NCBI GenBank assembly: GCA_964397995.1 | Contig: CAYNLG010000042.1 | Location: forward strand, 1-30,785 | Direction: 5' to 3' | Source: CAYNLG01 sp964397995 | GTDB taxonomy: Bacteria; Planctomycetota; Phycisphaerae; FEN-1346 | Length of the DNA stretch: 30,785 nucleotides | Shown here: positions 1 through 7,160 of the stretch, piece after piece | How the letters are laid out: the number at the start of each line of letters is the position of its first letter | How positions within the stretch are numbered: the first letter of the stretch is position 1 | Notes under the pieces: generated by a model | Database searches by the model: none | The model's input: only the letters and a program-made list of their open reading frames with translations | What the model was told of the DNA's origin: nothing | Program-made: the position numbers and the translations under genes

Positions 1-465
1 CGGGGGAGATGGGGAGGATGGGGGGGCGTTACCCGACATTAAGGTGAGGTGGATTGTGCCTTGGCGCTGGCGGCTTAGTGGCGGATGGCGGGGGTGATTG
101 CGGTTGGCGGGAGGGGGGTGGCGACCGCGCGGCGTGAGGGGGCCGCGCGTCCCGCCCGCGAAGAGGGCGTACTGAGCCACCGTGGTGGCGCCGACCCAGT
201 TTCGTGCCTCGGAGAGAGAAACCGGAGAGAGCCACTGCTGGGTGGCGCTGTCGTAAATATCCACGGTGCTACTGAATGGCCCTGTGTCTGCGGACCCCGT
301 CCAGCCCCCCGCGAACAGGGCGCACCCGTTGATTGCGGTACCGGCCAGCCCGGCCCGGGCCTCCGAGAGCTGTGCCAGACTCCACTGGCCCGTTGCGGCG
401 TGCGAGTGGGCCGCCAGCAGTGTGGCGCCGACAACGGCAACCCAAGTTCGAGTGCCACGCTTCAT
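1..465 (-). CDS. Secreted kelch-repeat protein, 5' part only, frame probably broken
   Basis: The ATG at 465-463 follows a strong Shine-Dalgarno sequence (AAAGGAGA, about 6 nt upstream). The first 25 or so residues form a signal peptide (KR at the N-terminus, hydrophobic VAVVGATLLAA, then an Ala-rich cleavage region). Residues about 30-111 carry kelch signatures: two LSEAR segments, two FAGG double-glycine turns, and TVDIYDSATQQW, the typical blade-ending pattern. Kelch repeats fold into beta-propellers; the partner or substrate cannot be inferred. After the second FAGG (near 130) the frame stays open to the window edge but turns into Pro/Arg-rich sequence with no kelch pattern. That suggests a frameshift, a deletion or poor sequence near the contig end. 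The gene continues beyond base 1 if intact. The kelch assignment is fairly secure; the integrity of the gene is not. Confidence 0.6.
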   Translation of the reverse strand, partial: MKRGTRTWVAVVGATLLAAHSHAATGQWSLAQLSEARAGLAGTAINGCALFAGGWTGSADTGPFSSTVDIYDSATQQWLSPVSLSEARNWVGATTVAQYALFAGGTRGPLTPRGRHPPPANRNHPRHPPLSRQRQGTIHLTLMSGNAPPSSPSPP

Positions 466-692
466 TGGTCAGTCTCCTTTCGTCGCCATGCCATGCACAA
501 ACAACCGGGGCTCGTCCGCCCGATGCGGACGCAGCCCCGGGTGCATTCAGATCAGACTGGCGCGGGTGTGTCTGCTTCCCCCTGCTACCGGCACGAGCAT
601 GCCCCCCCCCGCGTTTGTCAAATGCAAAATAGCCGCATTTTCAGACGACAGCCATGGCGGGGCCACAGGGGCAGCTGCCTGCTGCAGGCAGG

Positions 693-1110
693 CCGCAGTC
701 CATAGAAGACGGAGAACGGCAAGGCGGCAACGGCAGGACGGCAAAACGGCAGAAGCGGCGAGGCAGAACTCGCGGGCTGGAGGCCCGTGCCGCCGAAGAC
801 GGCGAACGGCGGCACGCCAGGAACGGCGCGGTGGGCCCAGAAACGCGGCCATCCGCACGCCCCCACGGACGTGCGGATGGCCCTTACGCTGGGATGGGAC
901 AGCCTCCTTATCGTTACGCCGCCGGGACCCTTAAGGAAAAAGCGCGGTCGAATGTCAGGGATTTCGTGAACGCCGAATGCGGAAGCCGGAATGCGGAATG
1001 CAGGCGACGGCAAGACGGCAAAACAGCAAGGCAACGGCAGCCAAAGCGGTGCCGCCGGCACCGCAGTCCATAGAAGAGCGACGGCAAAACGGCCGAGCGA
1101 CACGGGCGGG
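693..1110. repeat. Degenerate short repeats: CCGCAGTCCATAGAAG twice, with ACGGCAA-type units
   Basis: The 16-mer CCGCAGTCCATAGAAG occurs exactly at 693-708 and again at 1061-1076. Both copies are followed within a few bases by runs of near-identical units (ACGGCAA, GACGGCAAAACGGC, GGCAACGGCAG) at about 713-760 and 1080-1096. A further unit cluster lies at 1006-1040. Between them, around 970-1003, is a smaller cluster of CGAATGCGG / GGAATGC units. The pattern looks like two degraded copies of an interspersed element or a decayed minisatellite. No transposase or clear terminal repeats are visible. Confidence 0.5.
847..882. repeat. Perfect 12-bp inverted repeat, 12-nt loop
   Basis: GGCCATCCGCAC at 847-858 is exactly complementary to GTGCGGATGGCC at 871-882, separated by 12 nt (859-870). 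The hairpin lies in gene-free sequence between a divergent pair (kelch to the left, flavodoxin to the right). There is no T-run on either side, so it is not a classical intrinsic terminator. It could be a protein-binding site, an RNA structure or part of a mobile element end. Confidence 0.6.
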
Positions 1111-1215
1111 GGCAAGCCCCCTCCTTCGCTGGCGCCGCGGCGGGCGGGCCGTGGCGGAAAGAGCCATCGCGAGGGTCGGGTGAGCGCCCAGGGCGGGCGC
1201 CGATGGCTCAGTGCG

Positions 1216-1245
1216 TTGACGGCGGGGCGGGGCGGGGTCTAGAAT
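1216..1245 (+). promoter_or_regulatory. Predicted sigma70-type promoter for the flavodoxin gene
   Basis: TTGACG (1216-1221) and TAGAAT (1240-1245) are separated by 18 bp of almost pure G+C. The predicted transcript starts near 1252, about 75 nt before the flavodoxin start codon. The match is good and agrees with the other promoters predicted in this window. Confidence 0.65.
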
Positions 1246-1327
1246 GGCGGCACGCGCCGAGGGTGGGGTCGCTGACGGGCGGGCCGCGCTCGCCCGGCTG
1301 CCCCCGTCTTGCCGAAAGGAGACCGTC

Positions 1328-1762
1328 GTGGCACGCATTGTCGTCCTGTATTCGAGTCTCTCGGGCCACACCCGCACGATGGCCGCCCACGTCGCCGACG
1401 GAGCCCGCCTCGTCCCCGGGGCGGAGGTCGCGCTGATGGACGCGGCCGACCTGGACCTCGCGGCGGTGGAGGCGGCCGACGGGGTGGCGGTCGGGTCGCC
1501 GAACTACTACTCGTACCCGAGCGGCCAGGTGAAGCACTTCTTCGACGTGGCGTTTCGGCGTCCGGCCTTCAAGGGGAAGCCGTACGTGGGGTTCTCGACG
1601 CACGGTGGGGGCGGCGGCATCTCGGGGGTACTCGACCGGTTGGCCGAGTCGCTCGGGATGGAGCGGGCGGCCGAGGGGCTGGACGTGGCCCAGGAGCCGC
1701 AGGGCGACCAGGTCCGGGCGTGCCGCAAGCTCGGCCAGACGCTGGCCGAGGCGGTGTCGTGA
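1328..1762 (+). CDS. Flavodoxin-like FMN protein (WrbA-like fold)
   Basis: The product is 144 residues. GTG at 1328 is chosen because AAAGGAG lies about 7 nt upstream and translation then opens with the first beta-strand, ARIVVLYSS. The segment SSLSGHTRTM (about 9-18) is the phosphate-binding loop for FMN, and VGSPNYYSYPSGQVKHFFD (about 57-75) matches the second flavin-contacting loop of flavodoxins and WrbA-type quinone reductases. A third glycine-rich loop, STHGGGGG, follows near residue 88. The family carries electrons or reduces quinones in the cytoplasm. The next gene encodes a radical SAM enzyme 110 bp downstream in the same direction. Radical SAM enzymes need a low-potential donor to reduce their [4Fe-4S] cluster, so this flavodoxin may be that donor; this is inference. 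A stand-alone quinone reductase is the alternative. Confidence 0.8.
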   Translation: MARIVVLYSSLSGHTRTMAAHVADGARLVPGAEVALMDAADLDLAAVEAADGVAVGSPNYYSYPSGQVKHFFDVAFRRPAFKGKPYVGFSTHGGGGGISGVLDRLAESLGMERAAEGLDVAQEPQGDQVRACRKLGQTLAEAVS

Positions 1763-1872
1763 TGTGTTGGGTAGAAGACACGGGTTTGTGAGAAACGCGA
1801 GGGTCGCGTGGACGCTCAAGCAATGCGCCGCGCGCGGGTCGGGGTGGCGCTGGCGAAGAACGGAATGAGGGC

Positions 1873-3054
1873 ATGCTGACGATTCCCGCCAAGACGGTGT
1901 ACGTGGACCCGGCGGTGCGCGCGCGGCCGGCCTGTGCGGCGCGGCTGGAGCGGATGTGGCCGCACGTCGCCTGCGACGACGTCCGCACGATGACGCCGGG
2001 GGATTACCGGGCGGTGTTCGACCTGGGCCAGCGGCGGCACGGGAAGGACGACTTGGGCGACGACGCGGTCCTCGTCTTCACGACGTTCGACGAGGGTCGC
2101 CTCGACTGGTTCTACCATTACCGGGACGCGGGCCGGGTGGGGGAGAATCAGGGCGGGGCGTGCCAGTCGGCGCTGGAGCTGAACGTAGTGGACGGGTGCA
2201 TGTTCCGGTGTGCGTATTGCGGGTTCGGGCGGCGGGTGGTGTTCTACCTGGACGTCGAGCGGTTCATGGCGGGGCTGGACGCCCAGTTCGCCCGGTACCC
2301 GCGGCAGCGGCTGTGGAAGTACTCGAACATGACCGATTTGCCGCCCTTCGAGCCGGAGCTGGACGCGGTGCGGCCGATGGTGGAGCAATTCGCGCGGGAG
2401 GCGGACCGGTACCTGATGCTCTTCACGAAATCCGACAACGTGGACTTCTTGCTGGGGCTGGACCATGGGGGGCGGACGATCGTGAGCTGGTCGCTCTCCG
2501 GCCGCACCGTCAGCCGCGAGGTCGACAAGCGGACGGCCCCGATGGAGGGGCGGCTGGAGGCGATGGGCCGGTGCCAGGCGGCGGGGTACCGGGTGCGGGC
2601 GCGGCTGAGCCCGATTGTGCCGGTGCGGGGGTGGCGGGAGGAGTACAGGGAGCTGCTGGAGCGGCTGCTGGCGACGGTGCGGCCGGACGTGGTGACGGTG
2701 GAGTTGCTGGGGTGGATGGATTTCCGCGACCTCACCCAGATTGTGCCGCGCGAGCTGATCGACGACGCGGCGTGGGCGGGGGCGGAGGCGGCGGCGGACC
2801 GGCTGGCAGGGCGGCGGGAAGGGCCGTTCGACGAGGCCACCCACGAGGCGGTGTACCGGTTCTGCATCGAGACGGTGCGCGAGCTGAGCCCGGGGACGCC
2901 GGTGGCGGTGTGTCACGGGACGCCGGCGGTGTGGGCGGCGCTCGGCGAGGCGATGGGGATGACGGCCGAGGCGTACATCTGCAATTGCGGGCCGCAGTCG
3001 GCGCCCGGCGGGGCGACGTACGACTGGTGGCACGCGGCATCGGGCGGGGGTTGA
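1873..3054 (+). CDS. Spore-photoproduct-lyase-like radical SAM protein
   Basis: The product is 393 residues from ATG at 1873, which has a modest GAGGG ribosome binding site. Cysteines 109, 113 and 116 form CMFRCAYC, the CX3CX2C motif that binds the radical SAM [4Fe-4S] cluster. The surroundings (LELNVVDGCMFRCAYCGF; LWKYSNMTDLPPFEPE; LMLFTKSDNVDFLL; VSWSLSGRTVSREVDKRTAP; RVRARLSPIVPV) resemble the spore photoproduct lyase family, which reverses a thymine-dimer-type UV lesion with a 5'-deoxyadenosyl radical. The C-terminus adds a VCHGTPAVW segment (Cys347) and a CNC pair (Cys370, Cys372), which could serve as extra ligands or redox sites. Bacillus SPL is about 340 residues, so this protein is longer. 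Planctomycetes do not form endospores, so the substrate may be another DNA lesion or molecule. Family assignment is fairly sure; the reaction is not. Confidence 0.75.
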   Translation: MLTIPAKTVYVDPAVRARPACAARLERMWPHVACDDVRTMTPGDYRAVFDLGQRRHGKDDLGDDAVLVFTTFDEGRLDWFYHYRDAGRVGENQGGACQSALELNVVDGCMFRCAYCGFGRRVVFYLDVERFMAGLDAQFARYPRQRLWKYSNMTDLPPFEPELDAVRPMVEQFAREADRYLMLFTKSDNVDFLLGLDHGGRTIVSWSLSGRTVSREVDKRTAPMEGRLEAMGRCQAAGYRVRARLSPIVPVRGWREEYRELLERLLATVRPDVVTVELLGWMDFRDLTQIVPRELIDDAAWAGAEAAADRLAGRREGPFDEATHEAVYRFCIETVRELSPGTPVAVCHGTPAVWAALGEAMGMTAEAYICNCGPQSAPGGATYDWWHAASGGG

Positions 3055-3080
3055 GGGCGGCAGGCGCACTAGGAGGCACT

Positions 3081-3203
3081 ATGCCTATCGTCATTCTGAT
3101 GTTTTTGTATCTGGCGGCGCATTGGGTGTACGGGTGGCTGCTCACCCGTCACTGGAATCGTCGCACGGAGCAGGACAGGGCTCATCACCCTGGCCGTCCG
3201 TGA
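3081..3203 (+). CDS. Small 40-residue single-pass membrane protein
   Basis: The ATG at 3081 is preceded by a perfect AGGAGG with a 4-nt gap (3071-3076), one of the best ribosome binding sites in the window. The 40-residue product begins MPIVILMFLYLAAHWVYGWL, a single hydrophobic segment, followed by a charged hydrophilic tail rich in Arg and His (LLTRHWNRRTEQDRAHHPGRP). It lies 26 bp after the radical SAM gene in the same direction and is probably cotranscribed. By the positive-inside rule the tail is expected in the cytoplasm. I do not recognise a family. The evidence for translation is the ribosome binding site plus a clean membrane-segment composition unlike the random frames nearby. Confidence 0.6.
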   Translation: MPIVILMFLYLAAHWVYGWLLTRHWNRRTEQDRAHHPGRP

Positions 3204-3330
3204 CCAGACGCAGGTTGGCGGCGGTGCGCCCCGCGCGTGAGGAAACGTCAAGGCGGCCCCCGGTGCGCGCCGATGCGGGTAGCGCACAGGGCGCGCGCGT
3301 GCGGCGCGCAATCCCTTGGCGGGAAAAGAG

Positions 3331-3360
3331 TTGACGGGGCGGACGGCCGAGGTGTAGCGT
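3331..3360 (+). promoter_or_regulatory. Predicted promoter upstream of the 92-residue protein gene
   Basis: TTGACG (3331-3336), an 18-bp spacer, and TAGCGT (3355-3360). The predicted start is near 3367. A compact hairpin (CCGGCC at 3374-3379, TGCG loop, GGCCGG at 3384-3389) would sit at the start of the leader, just ahead of the GGGAGG ribosome binding site, and could affect translation. Confidence 0.55.
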
Positions 3361-3400
3361 ATCGGGCGTTCGTCCGGCCTGCGGGCCGGGAGGCGCTGTG

Positions 3401-3679
3401 ATGGCCAGGTGCGACGAGGCGCAGCCGAAGGCGGCGTGCCAGGAGGCGGCCCGCCGGTTCGTCGAGGGGCTGTCGGAGGAGGAGGTGATGCTCGTTCGCC
3501 TCCGCGACGAGCTCTACGACGGCCGGTGGGACCAGATGCGGACCGACCTCCAGGACCGGCTCCAGGGCAAGCCGTATGTCTTCAAGCTCGCTCACCGCAT
3601 CCAGGACGATATCGAGCGGATCGAGCGGCTGAGCCGCTTCGAGCAGAAGCACGGCGTGGACCTGGCGGCCTATCTGTAG
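3401..3679 (+). CDS. Small helical protein of unknown function (92 aa)
   Basis: ATG at 3401 follows GGGAGG at a good distance; the in-frame GTG immediately before it (3398) is closer than ideal. The product is 92 residues, charged and predicted to be mostly alpha-helical, with no signal peptide or membrane segment. Visible segments include VEGLSEEEVMLVRLRDELYD, a central RWDQMRTDLQDRL and a C-terminal DDIERIERLSRFEQKHGVDL. The single cysteine pair near the N-terminus (C4, C12) is not an obvious metal site. I do not recognise the family. It has its own promoter and is followed, after 84 bp, by the propeller lipoprotein gene. It reads as a real gene because of the consistent third-position G/C use and the ribosome binding site. 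Confidence 0.65.
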   Translation: MARCDEAQPKAACQEAARRFVEGLSEEEVMLVRLRDELYDGRWDQMRTDLQDRLQGKPYVFKLAHRIQDDIERIERLSRFEQKHGVDLAAYL

Positions 3680-3763
3680 GCGCCGGGCGGCGACGCGGAG
3701 GGAGAAGGGCGGCGGCGGGGGCCGTCGGCCCGCGAGTGGGACGTGCGAGGCGCGGAGTCGAGT

Positions 3764-4918
3764 ATGAACAGAGCGGCGAACCGGTCGGTCGTGTGGAGCT
3801 GGGCGAGTCTGGCCCTTGGGGTCCTGGCGATGGCGGGGGGCCTGGGGTGCGCCCAGGGGACCCGCGAGGCGTACGTCGGGCCGACCGTGCCGTCGCCCGA
3901 CGGCCTGGTGCCGCTGGCGGTGCTCTCGCTCGAGGGGCTCGACACCCTCTGGTACACGCAGCTGATCATGCCGGAGGGGACGCAGGTCACGCGGCTGTGG
4001 CTGAGCGGCGACACCCTGCTGGCGTGCGGGACGGACAACCGGGTCTACTGTGTGGACGCGGCGACGGGCCAACGGTTGTGGTCGCGGCAGTTGGCGGACC
4101 CGTTCCAGACGGTGTTCCGGCCGACGGTGTACGGCGAGGACGTGTGGATCGCGACGACGCTGCACCTGTGGCGGATCCGCCTCGACGACGGCGACGTCCT
4201 CGACAAGAGGGTCCTCGACTACGCCCCCGGCGCCGGGGCGACCACGAACGGGACGCATGTCTTCTACGCGGGGGCGCGCGGCTGGGTGCAGGCGTTCGCC
4301 ATCGTCGACGACGCCCTGTCGTGGGGCCGGTGGATGCCGGAGACGATGTCGGCGCGGCCGGTGCTGGCGAGCAGCGTCGTGGTGGCCGGGACGCAGGGCG
4401 GCCAGGTCGTCGCGATGAACCAGAGCCGGCGGTACACCGTCTGGGATTACCAGGCCGAGGGGCCCATCCTGGGCGACCCGAAGGTCAGCGAGGCCAACCT
4501 CGTCATCGTGCCGACCCTGGACTACAGCGTCTACGCCTTCGAGGCCTCCAGCGGCGTGATGCGCTGGCGCTTCAACGCCGGCGAGCCCGTCACGCAGACC
4601 GCCTGGCCCACCGGCGAGCAGGTCCTCGTCTTCACCGACCGCAACGGGATGCGCGTCCTGGACGGCTCCAGCGGCGTGCCGGCGTGGCAGCTGGAGGGCG
4701 GGCGCGATTACGTGGCGGCCGACCCGGAGACGATTACCGTCCTCACGGATGAGCACGTCATGGCCGTCCTGGAGCGGGACAAGGGCGAGGTGCGGCTGGC
4801 GGTGCCGCTGCGCCCGTCGGCCGTCGTGGCCCAGAACGGCTCGCTCGACGGCACGGTTTACGTGACGACGCCGACCGGCGTCCTGGTCGCGCTCCGGCAG
4901 ACCAAGCCGGCGCCGTAG
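3764..4918 (+). CDS. PQQ-type beta-propeller lipoprotein
   Basis: The product is 384 residues. ATG at 3764 (GGAG upstream) gives a clean lipoprotein signal: basic N-terminus, a hydrophobic stretch, then LGLGC with the lipidated Cys near residue 29. The rest is built of repeated strands of the PQQ/quinoprotein-like propeller type: NRVYCVDAATGQRLWSRQL, GGQVVAMNQSRRYTVWDYQ, YSVYAFEASSGVMRWRF, GMRVLDGSSGVPAWQLEGG and DGTVYVTTPTGVLVALRQ. BamB and many planctomycetal outer-envelope proteins share this fold. It is probably anchored to a membrane facing the periplasm and acts as a binding scaffold or BamB-like assembly factor; that role is inference. No catalytic PQQ ligands can be assigned, so an enzymatic function is not supported. 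Confidence 0.8.
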   Translation: MNRAANRSVVWSWASLALGVLAMAGGLGCAQGTREAYVGPTVPSPDGLVPLAVLSLEGLDTLWYTQLIMPEGTQVTRLWLSGDTLLACGTDNRVYCVDAATGQRLWSRQLADPFQTVFRPTVYGEDVWIATTLHLWRIRLDDGDVLDKRVLDYAPGAGATTNGTHVFYAGARGWVQAFAIVDDALSWGRWMPETMSARPVLASSVVVAGTQGGQVVAMNQSRRYTVWDYQAEGPILGDPKVSEANLVIVPTLDYSVYAFEASSGVMRWRFNAGEPVTQTAWPTGEQVLVFTDRNGMRVLDGSSGVPAWQLEGGRDYVAADPETITVLTDEHVMAVLERDKGEVRLAVPLRPSAVVAQNGSLDGTVYVTTPTGVLVALRQTKPAP

Positions 4919-5023
4919 GCCCGGCCCGGCGGCATCCGGCCCTGTCGGCCCCTCCCGCGCCCGGTGCGCGCGGTGCGGCTTTTTCCGGGGCTGCGGTTCC
5001 CCGAAACCGCGCGACACTCGCGC

Positions 5024-5052
5024 TTGCATCCGCGCGCGCCGCGACGTAGGCT
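5024..5052 (+). promoter_or_regulatory. Predicted promoter for the NIF3/WalJ operon
   Basis: TTGCAT (5024-5029), a 17-bp spacer, and TAGGCT (5047-5052). The predicted start is near 5059, some 50 nt before the NIF3-family start codon. The 4919-5111 gap contains nothing else that I can identify. Confidence 0.55.
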
Positions 5053-5111
5053 GCACGCAGCGGCGGCGCGGGTGACCTGTGGCGGACCCGCCCCCCGCCC
5101 AGGGGACCCCC

Positions 5112-6212
5112 ATGACCACCGTGCGGGACATTGTGCAGGCCGTCGACCGGCTGGCGCCGTTCGCCTTGGCCGAGGCGTGGGACCACGTCGGCCTTCAGGT
5201 GGGCGACCCGGCGACGCCCGTCGCCCGGGTGCTGGTGGCGCTGGACGTCTCGGAGGCGGTGCTGGACGAGGCGGCCGAGGTCGGGGCGGACCTGGTCCTC
5301 GCCCACCACCCGCTGATCTTCAAGCCGCTGGAGGCGGTGACCGCCGACGGCCGCGCGGGCCGCCTGGTCCTGCGCCTCGCCCGCGAGGGCCGCGCCATGG
5401 TGGCCGCCCACACCAACCTCGATGCCGCCGACGGGGGGCTGTGCGACCTGTTGGCGCGGCGAGTGGGGCTGGTGGACCTGGTGCCGCTGCAGGCGGCCCC
5501 GGCGGACAAGGCGTACAAGGTGGTCGTGTTCGTGCCGGAGACGGCGCTGGCGGCGGTGCGGGAGGCGGCGTTCGCGGCGGGGGCGGGGCGGCTGGGGGCG
5601 TACAGCGAGTGCGGGTTCGTCACGACCGGCACGGGCACCTTCCGGCCGGAGCCGGGGGCGAGCCCCGCCGTCGGCCAGGTCGGCCGCCGCGAGGCCGTCG
5701 CCGAGGCCCGCTTCGAGACGCTGGTCGAGCGGCGGGCGCTCGGGCGGGTGCTGGCGGCGGTGGCGGAGGCGCATCCGTACGAGCGGCCGGCGGTGGACGT
5801 CCATCCGCTCCGGGCCGCCGCCGCGGGCGTCGGCCTCGGCCGCCTCGGCCGCCTCGAAACGCCGGTCCCGCTGGCGGCGCTGGCCGATACCGTCCGCGAG
5901 GCCCTCGGGCTGCCCACGCTCCGGGTCGGGGGCAACCCCGGCCGTACGGTCCAGCGCGTCGCGCTGGTGACGGGGGCGGGCAGCGGCCTTACCGAGACCG
6001 TGGCCGCCGCCGGCGCCGACGCCTACGTCACGGGCGAACTGAAGCTCCACGAGGTCCAGGACTTGGCGGCCGAAGGGATCGGGTCGATCCTGGGCGGCCA
6101 CTACGAGACCGAGCGCGTGCCGCTGGAGGCCTGGGCCCCGCGGCTGGCCGAGACGACCGGCGCCGAGGTGGTGATGGCGACGCGGGAACGCGGCGCGATT
6201 CGCTGGGAGTGA
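5112..6212 (+). CDS. NIF3/YbgI family metal-binding protein with inserted YqfO-type domain
   Basis: The product is 366 residues from ATG at 5112, with AGGGGA 5 nt upstream. The N-terminal part (AEAWDHVGLQVGDP, VLVALDVSEAV, LVLAHHPLIFKPL, AHTNLDAADGG) and the C-terminal part (AYVTGELKLHEVQDLA, LGGHYETERVPL) form the two halves of the NIF3 fold, with conserved His, Asp and Glu residues for a dinuclear metal site. Between them (about 135-250) is an inserted domain (YKVVVFVPETALAAVREAAFAAGAG, AHPYERPAVDVHPL) like the PII/CutA-type insert of Bacillus YqfO. The family is often annotated as GTP cyclohydrolase I type 2, but its physiological reaction is not settled. It forms cytoplasmic ring-shaped oligomers. 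The WalJ-like gene follows by 61 bp and is probably cotranscribed. Confidence 0.88.
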   Translation: MTTVRDIVQAVDRLAPFALAEAWDHVGLQVGDPATPVARVLVALDVSEAVLDEAAEVGADLVLAHHPLIFKPLEAVTADGRAGRLVLRLAREGRAMVAAHTNLDAADGGLCDLLARRVGLVDLVPLQAAPADKAYKVVVFVPETALAAVREAAFAAGAGRLGAYSECGFVTTGTGTFRPEPGASPAVGQVGRREAVAEARFETLVERRALGRVLAAVAEAHPYERPAVDVHPLRAAAAGVGLGRLGRLETPVPLAALADTVREALGLPTLRVGGNPGRTVQRVALVTGAGSGLTETVAAAGADAYVTGELKLHEVQDLAAEGIGSILGGHYETERVPLEAWAPRLAETTGAEVVMATRERGAIRWE

Positions 6213-6273
6213 GGGACCGCGCGCGGCGCGGCCCCGGGCCCCGGCCCCGGGCCGGGAGAGGAACGGGACGCCG

Positions 6274-7095
6274 ATGACGGCCGAGCTGTGCCCGCTGGGC
6301 AGCGGGAGCCTGGGCAACGCGCTGCTGGTGCGGACGGCGGGTGCCGCCGTGCTCGTCGATTTCGGGCTGACCCAGAAGCGCGTCAAGGCGGGCCTCGCGG
6401 AGGCCGGCCTCGGGCCCGAGGCCCTCCGGGCCGTCTTCGTCACGCACACCCACCGCGACCACGTCGGACCGAGCGCCGCCGGGTTCTGCCTGCGGCACGG
6501 GGTGCCGGTGGTCTCGACGGCGGCGAACCTGCGGGCGCTGGCCGCCGCGATGCCCGCGTTCGGCAAGCTCGACCGGGCGGGCCTGGCCCGGCCGATCGAC
6601 GGCGACCCGGTTGAGGCCGGCGACATTGCCGTCGAGGCCTTCCGCGTGCCGCACGACGCCCCCGGCGAGTGCCTGGGCTTCCGGATGACGCTCGGGTCGG
6701 GCCGGGTGCGGCGGACGGTAGCGGTGGCGACGGACCTGGGCCACGTGCCGACGGGGGCGATGGACCGGTTCGTGGACGCCGACGCGCTGGTGCTGGAGTC
6801 GAACTACGACCCGGAGATGCTCCGGACCAGCGGTCGCCCCTGGGACCTGATCGAACGGATCGAGGGCCCGCACGGGCACCTGGCGAACGAGGAGGCGGCC
6901 GAGGCGGTGGCCGCCATCGTCGGGCGCAGCCGCCCGGGGCGGGTGCGGCAGGTGGTGCTCGCCCACCTGAGCCGCGACTGCAACACGCCGCAACTGGCCC
7001 TGGCGGCCCAGGCGTACCTGGCGTCGCATCACGCGGGGGCGGTGCGGGTGGACGCGGCGTCGCAGTATGCGGCCGGGCCGTGGGTGAGGGTGTAA
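6274..7095 (+). CDS. Metallo-beta-lactamase-fold hydrolase, WalJ/YycJ type
   Basis: The product is 273 residues from ATG at 6274, with a purine-rich GGGAGAGGAAC upstream. It opens with LGSGSLGNALLV, the GSGSxGN signature of the YycJ/WalJ/VicX branch. The zinc-binding HTHRDH motif lies at about residues 57-62, VPHDAPGECLGF and VATDLGHV provide further ligands, and VLAHLSRDCNTPQLA near residue 230 is the C-terminal signature. Close relatives in Firmicutes are linked to coordination of cell division with DNA replication and have reported 5'-3' exonuclease activity. A cytoplasmic nuclease-type role is likely here; the exact substrate is not known. It is the second gene after the NIF3-family gene, across a short, very GC-rich spacer. 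Confidence 0.85.
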   Translation: MTAELCPLGSGSLGNALLVRTAGAAVLVDFGLTQKRVKAGLAEAGLGPEALRAVFVTHTHRDHVGPSAAGFCLRHGVPVVSTAANLRALAAAMPAFGKLDRAGLARPIDGDPVEAGDIAVEAFRVPHDAPGECLGFRMTLGSGRVRRTVAVATDLGHVPTGAMDRFVDADALVLESNYDPEMLRTSGRPWDLIERIEGPHGHLANEEAAEAVAAIVGRSRPGRVRQVVLAHLSRDCNTPQLALAAQAYLASHHAGAVRVDAASQYAAGPWVRV

Positions 7096-7160
7096 AGGGC
7101 GTTCCTCGCGGGGTGGGCGACGTCGGGCGTGGCGGCGCCGGGGCGCGGCGAAGGGGTTGC

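Larger units (their letters stand above)
466..1327. other. Long gene-free stretch upstream of the flavodoxin gene
   Basis: I see no convincing protein-coding gene here. Open frames exist on both strands only because stop codons are rare at this GC content, and none has a Shine-Dalgarno start or a recognisable domain. The stretch holds the kelch ribosome binding site at its left edge, short interspersed ACGGCA-type repeats (about 693-1110), a perfect inverted repeat (847-882) and the flavodoxin promoter (1216-1245). The flavodoxin ribosome binding site is at its right end. Short AT-richer islands at 615-645 and 930-965 stand out from the surroundings. Confidence 0.6.

Noticed and set aside
600..665. 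Minus-strand TTGACA (621-616) as a promoter for the kelch gene
   Set aside because: No acceptable -10 box lies 16-18 bp downstream; the sequence there is a G/C run.
4950..5005. Possible intrinsic terminator after the propeller lipoprotein gene (GC-rich arms near a TTTTT at 4980-4984)
   Set aside because: The arms do not form one continuous stem ending at the T-run; the best stems are 5 bp and misplaced.
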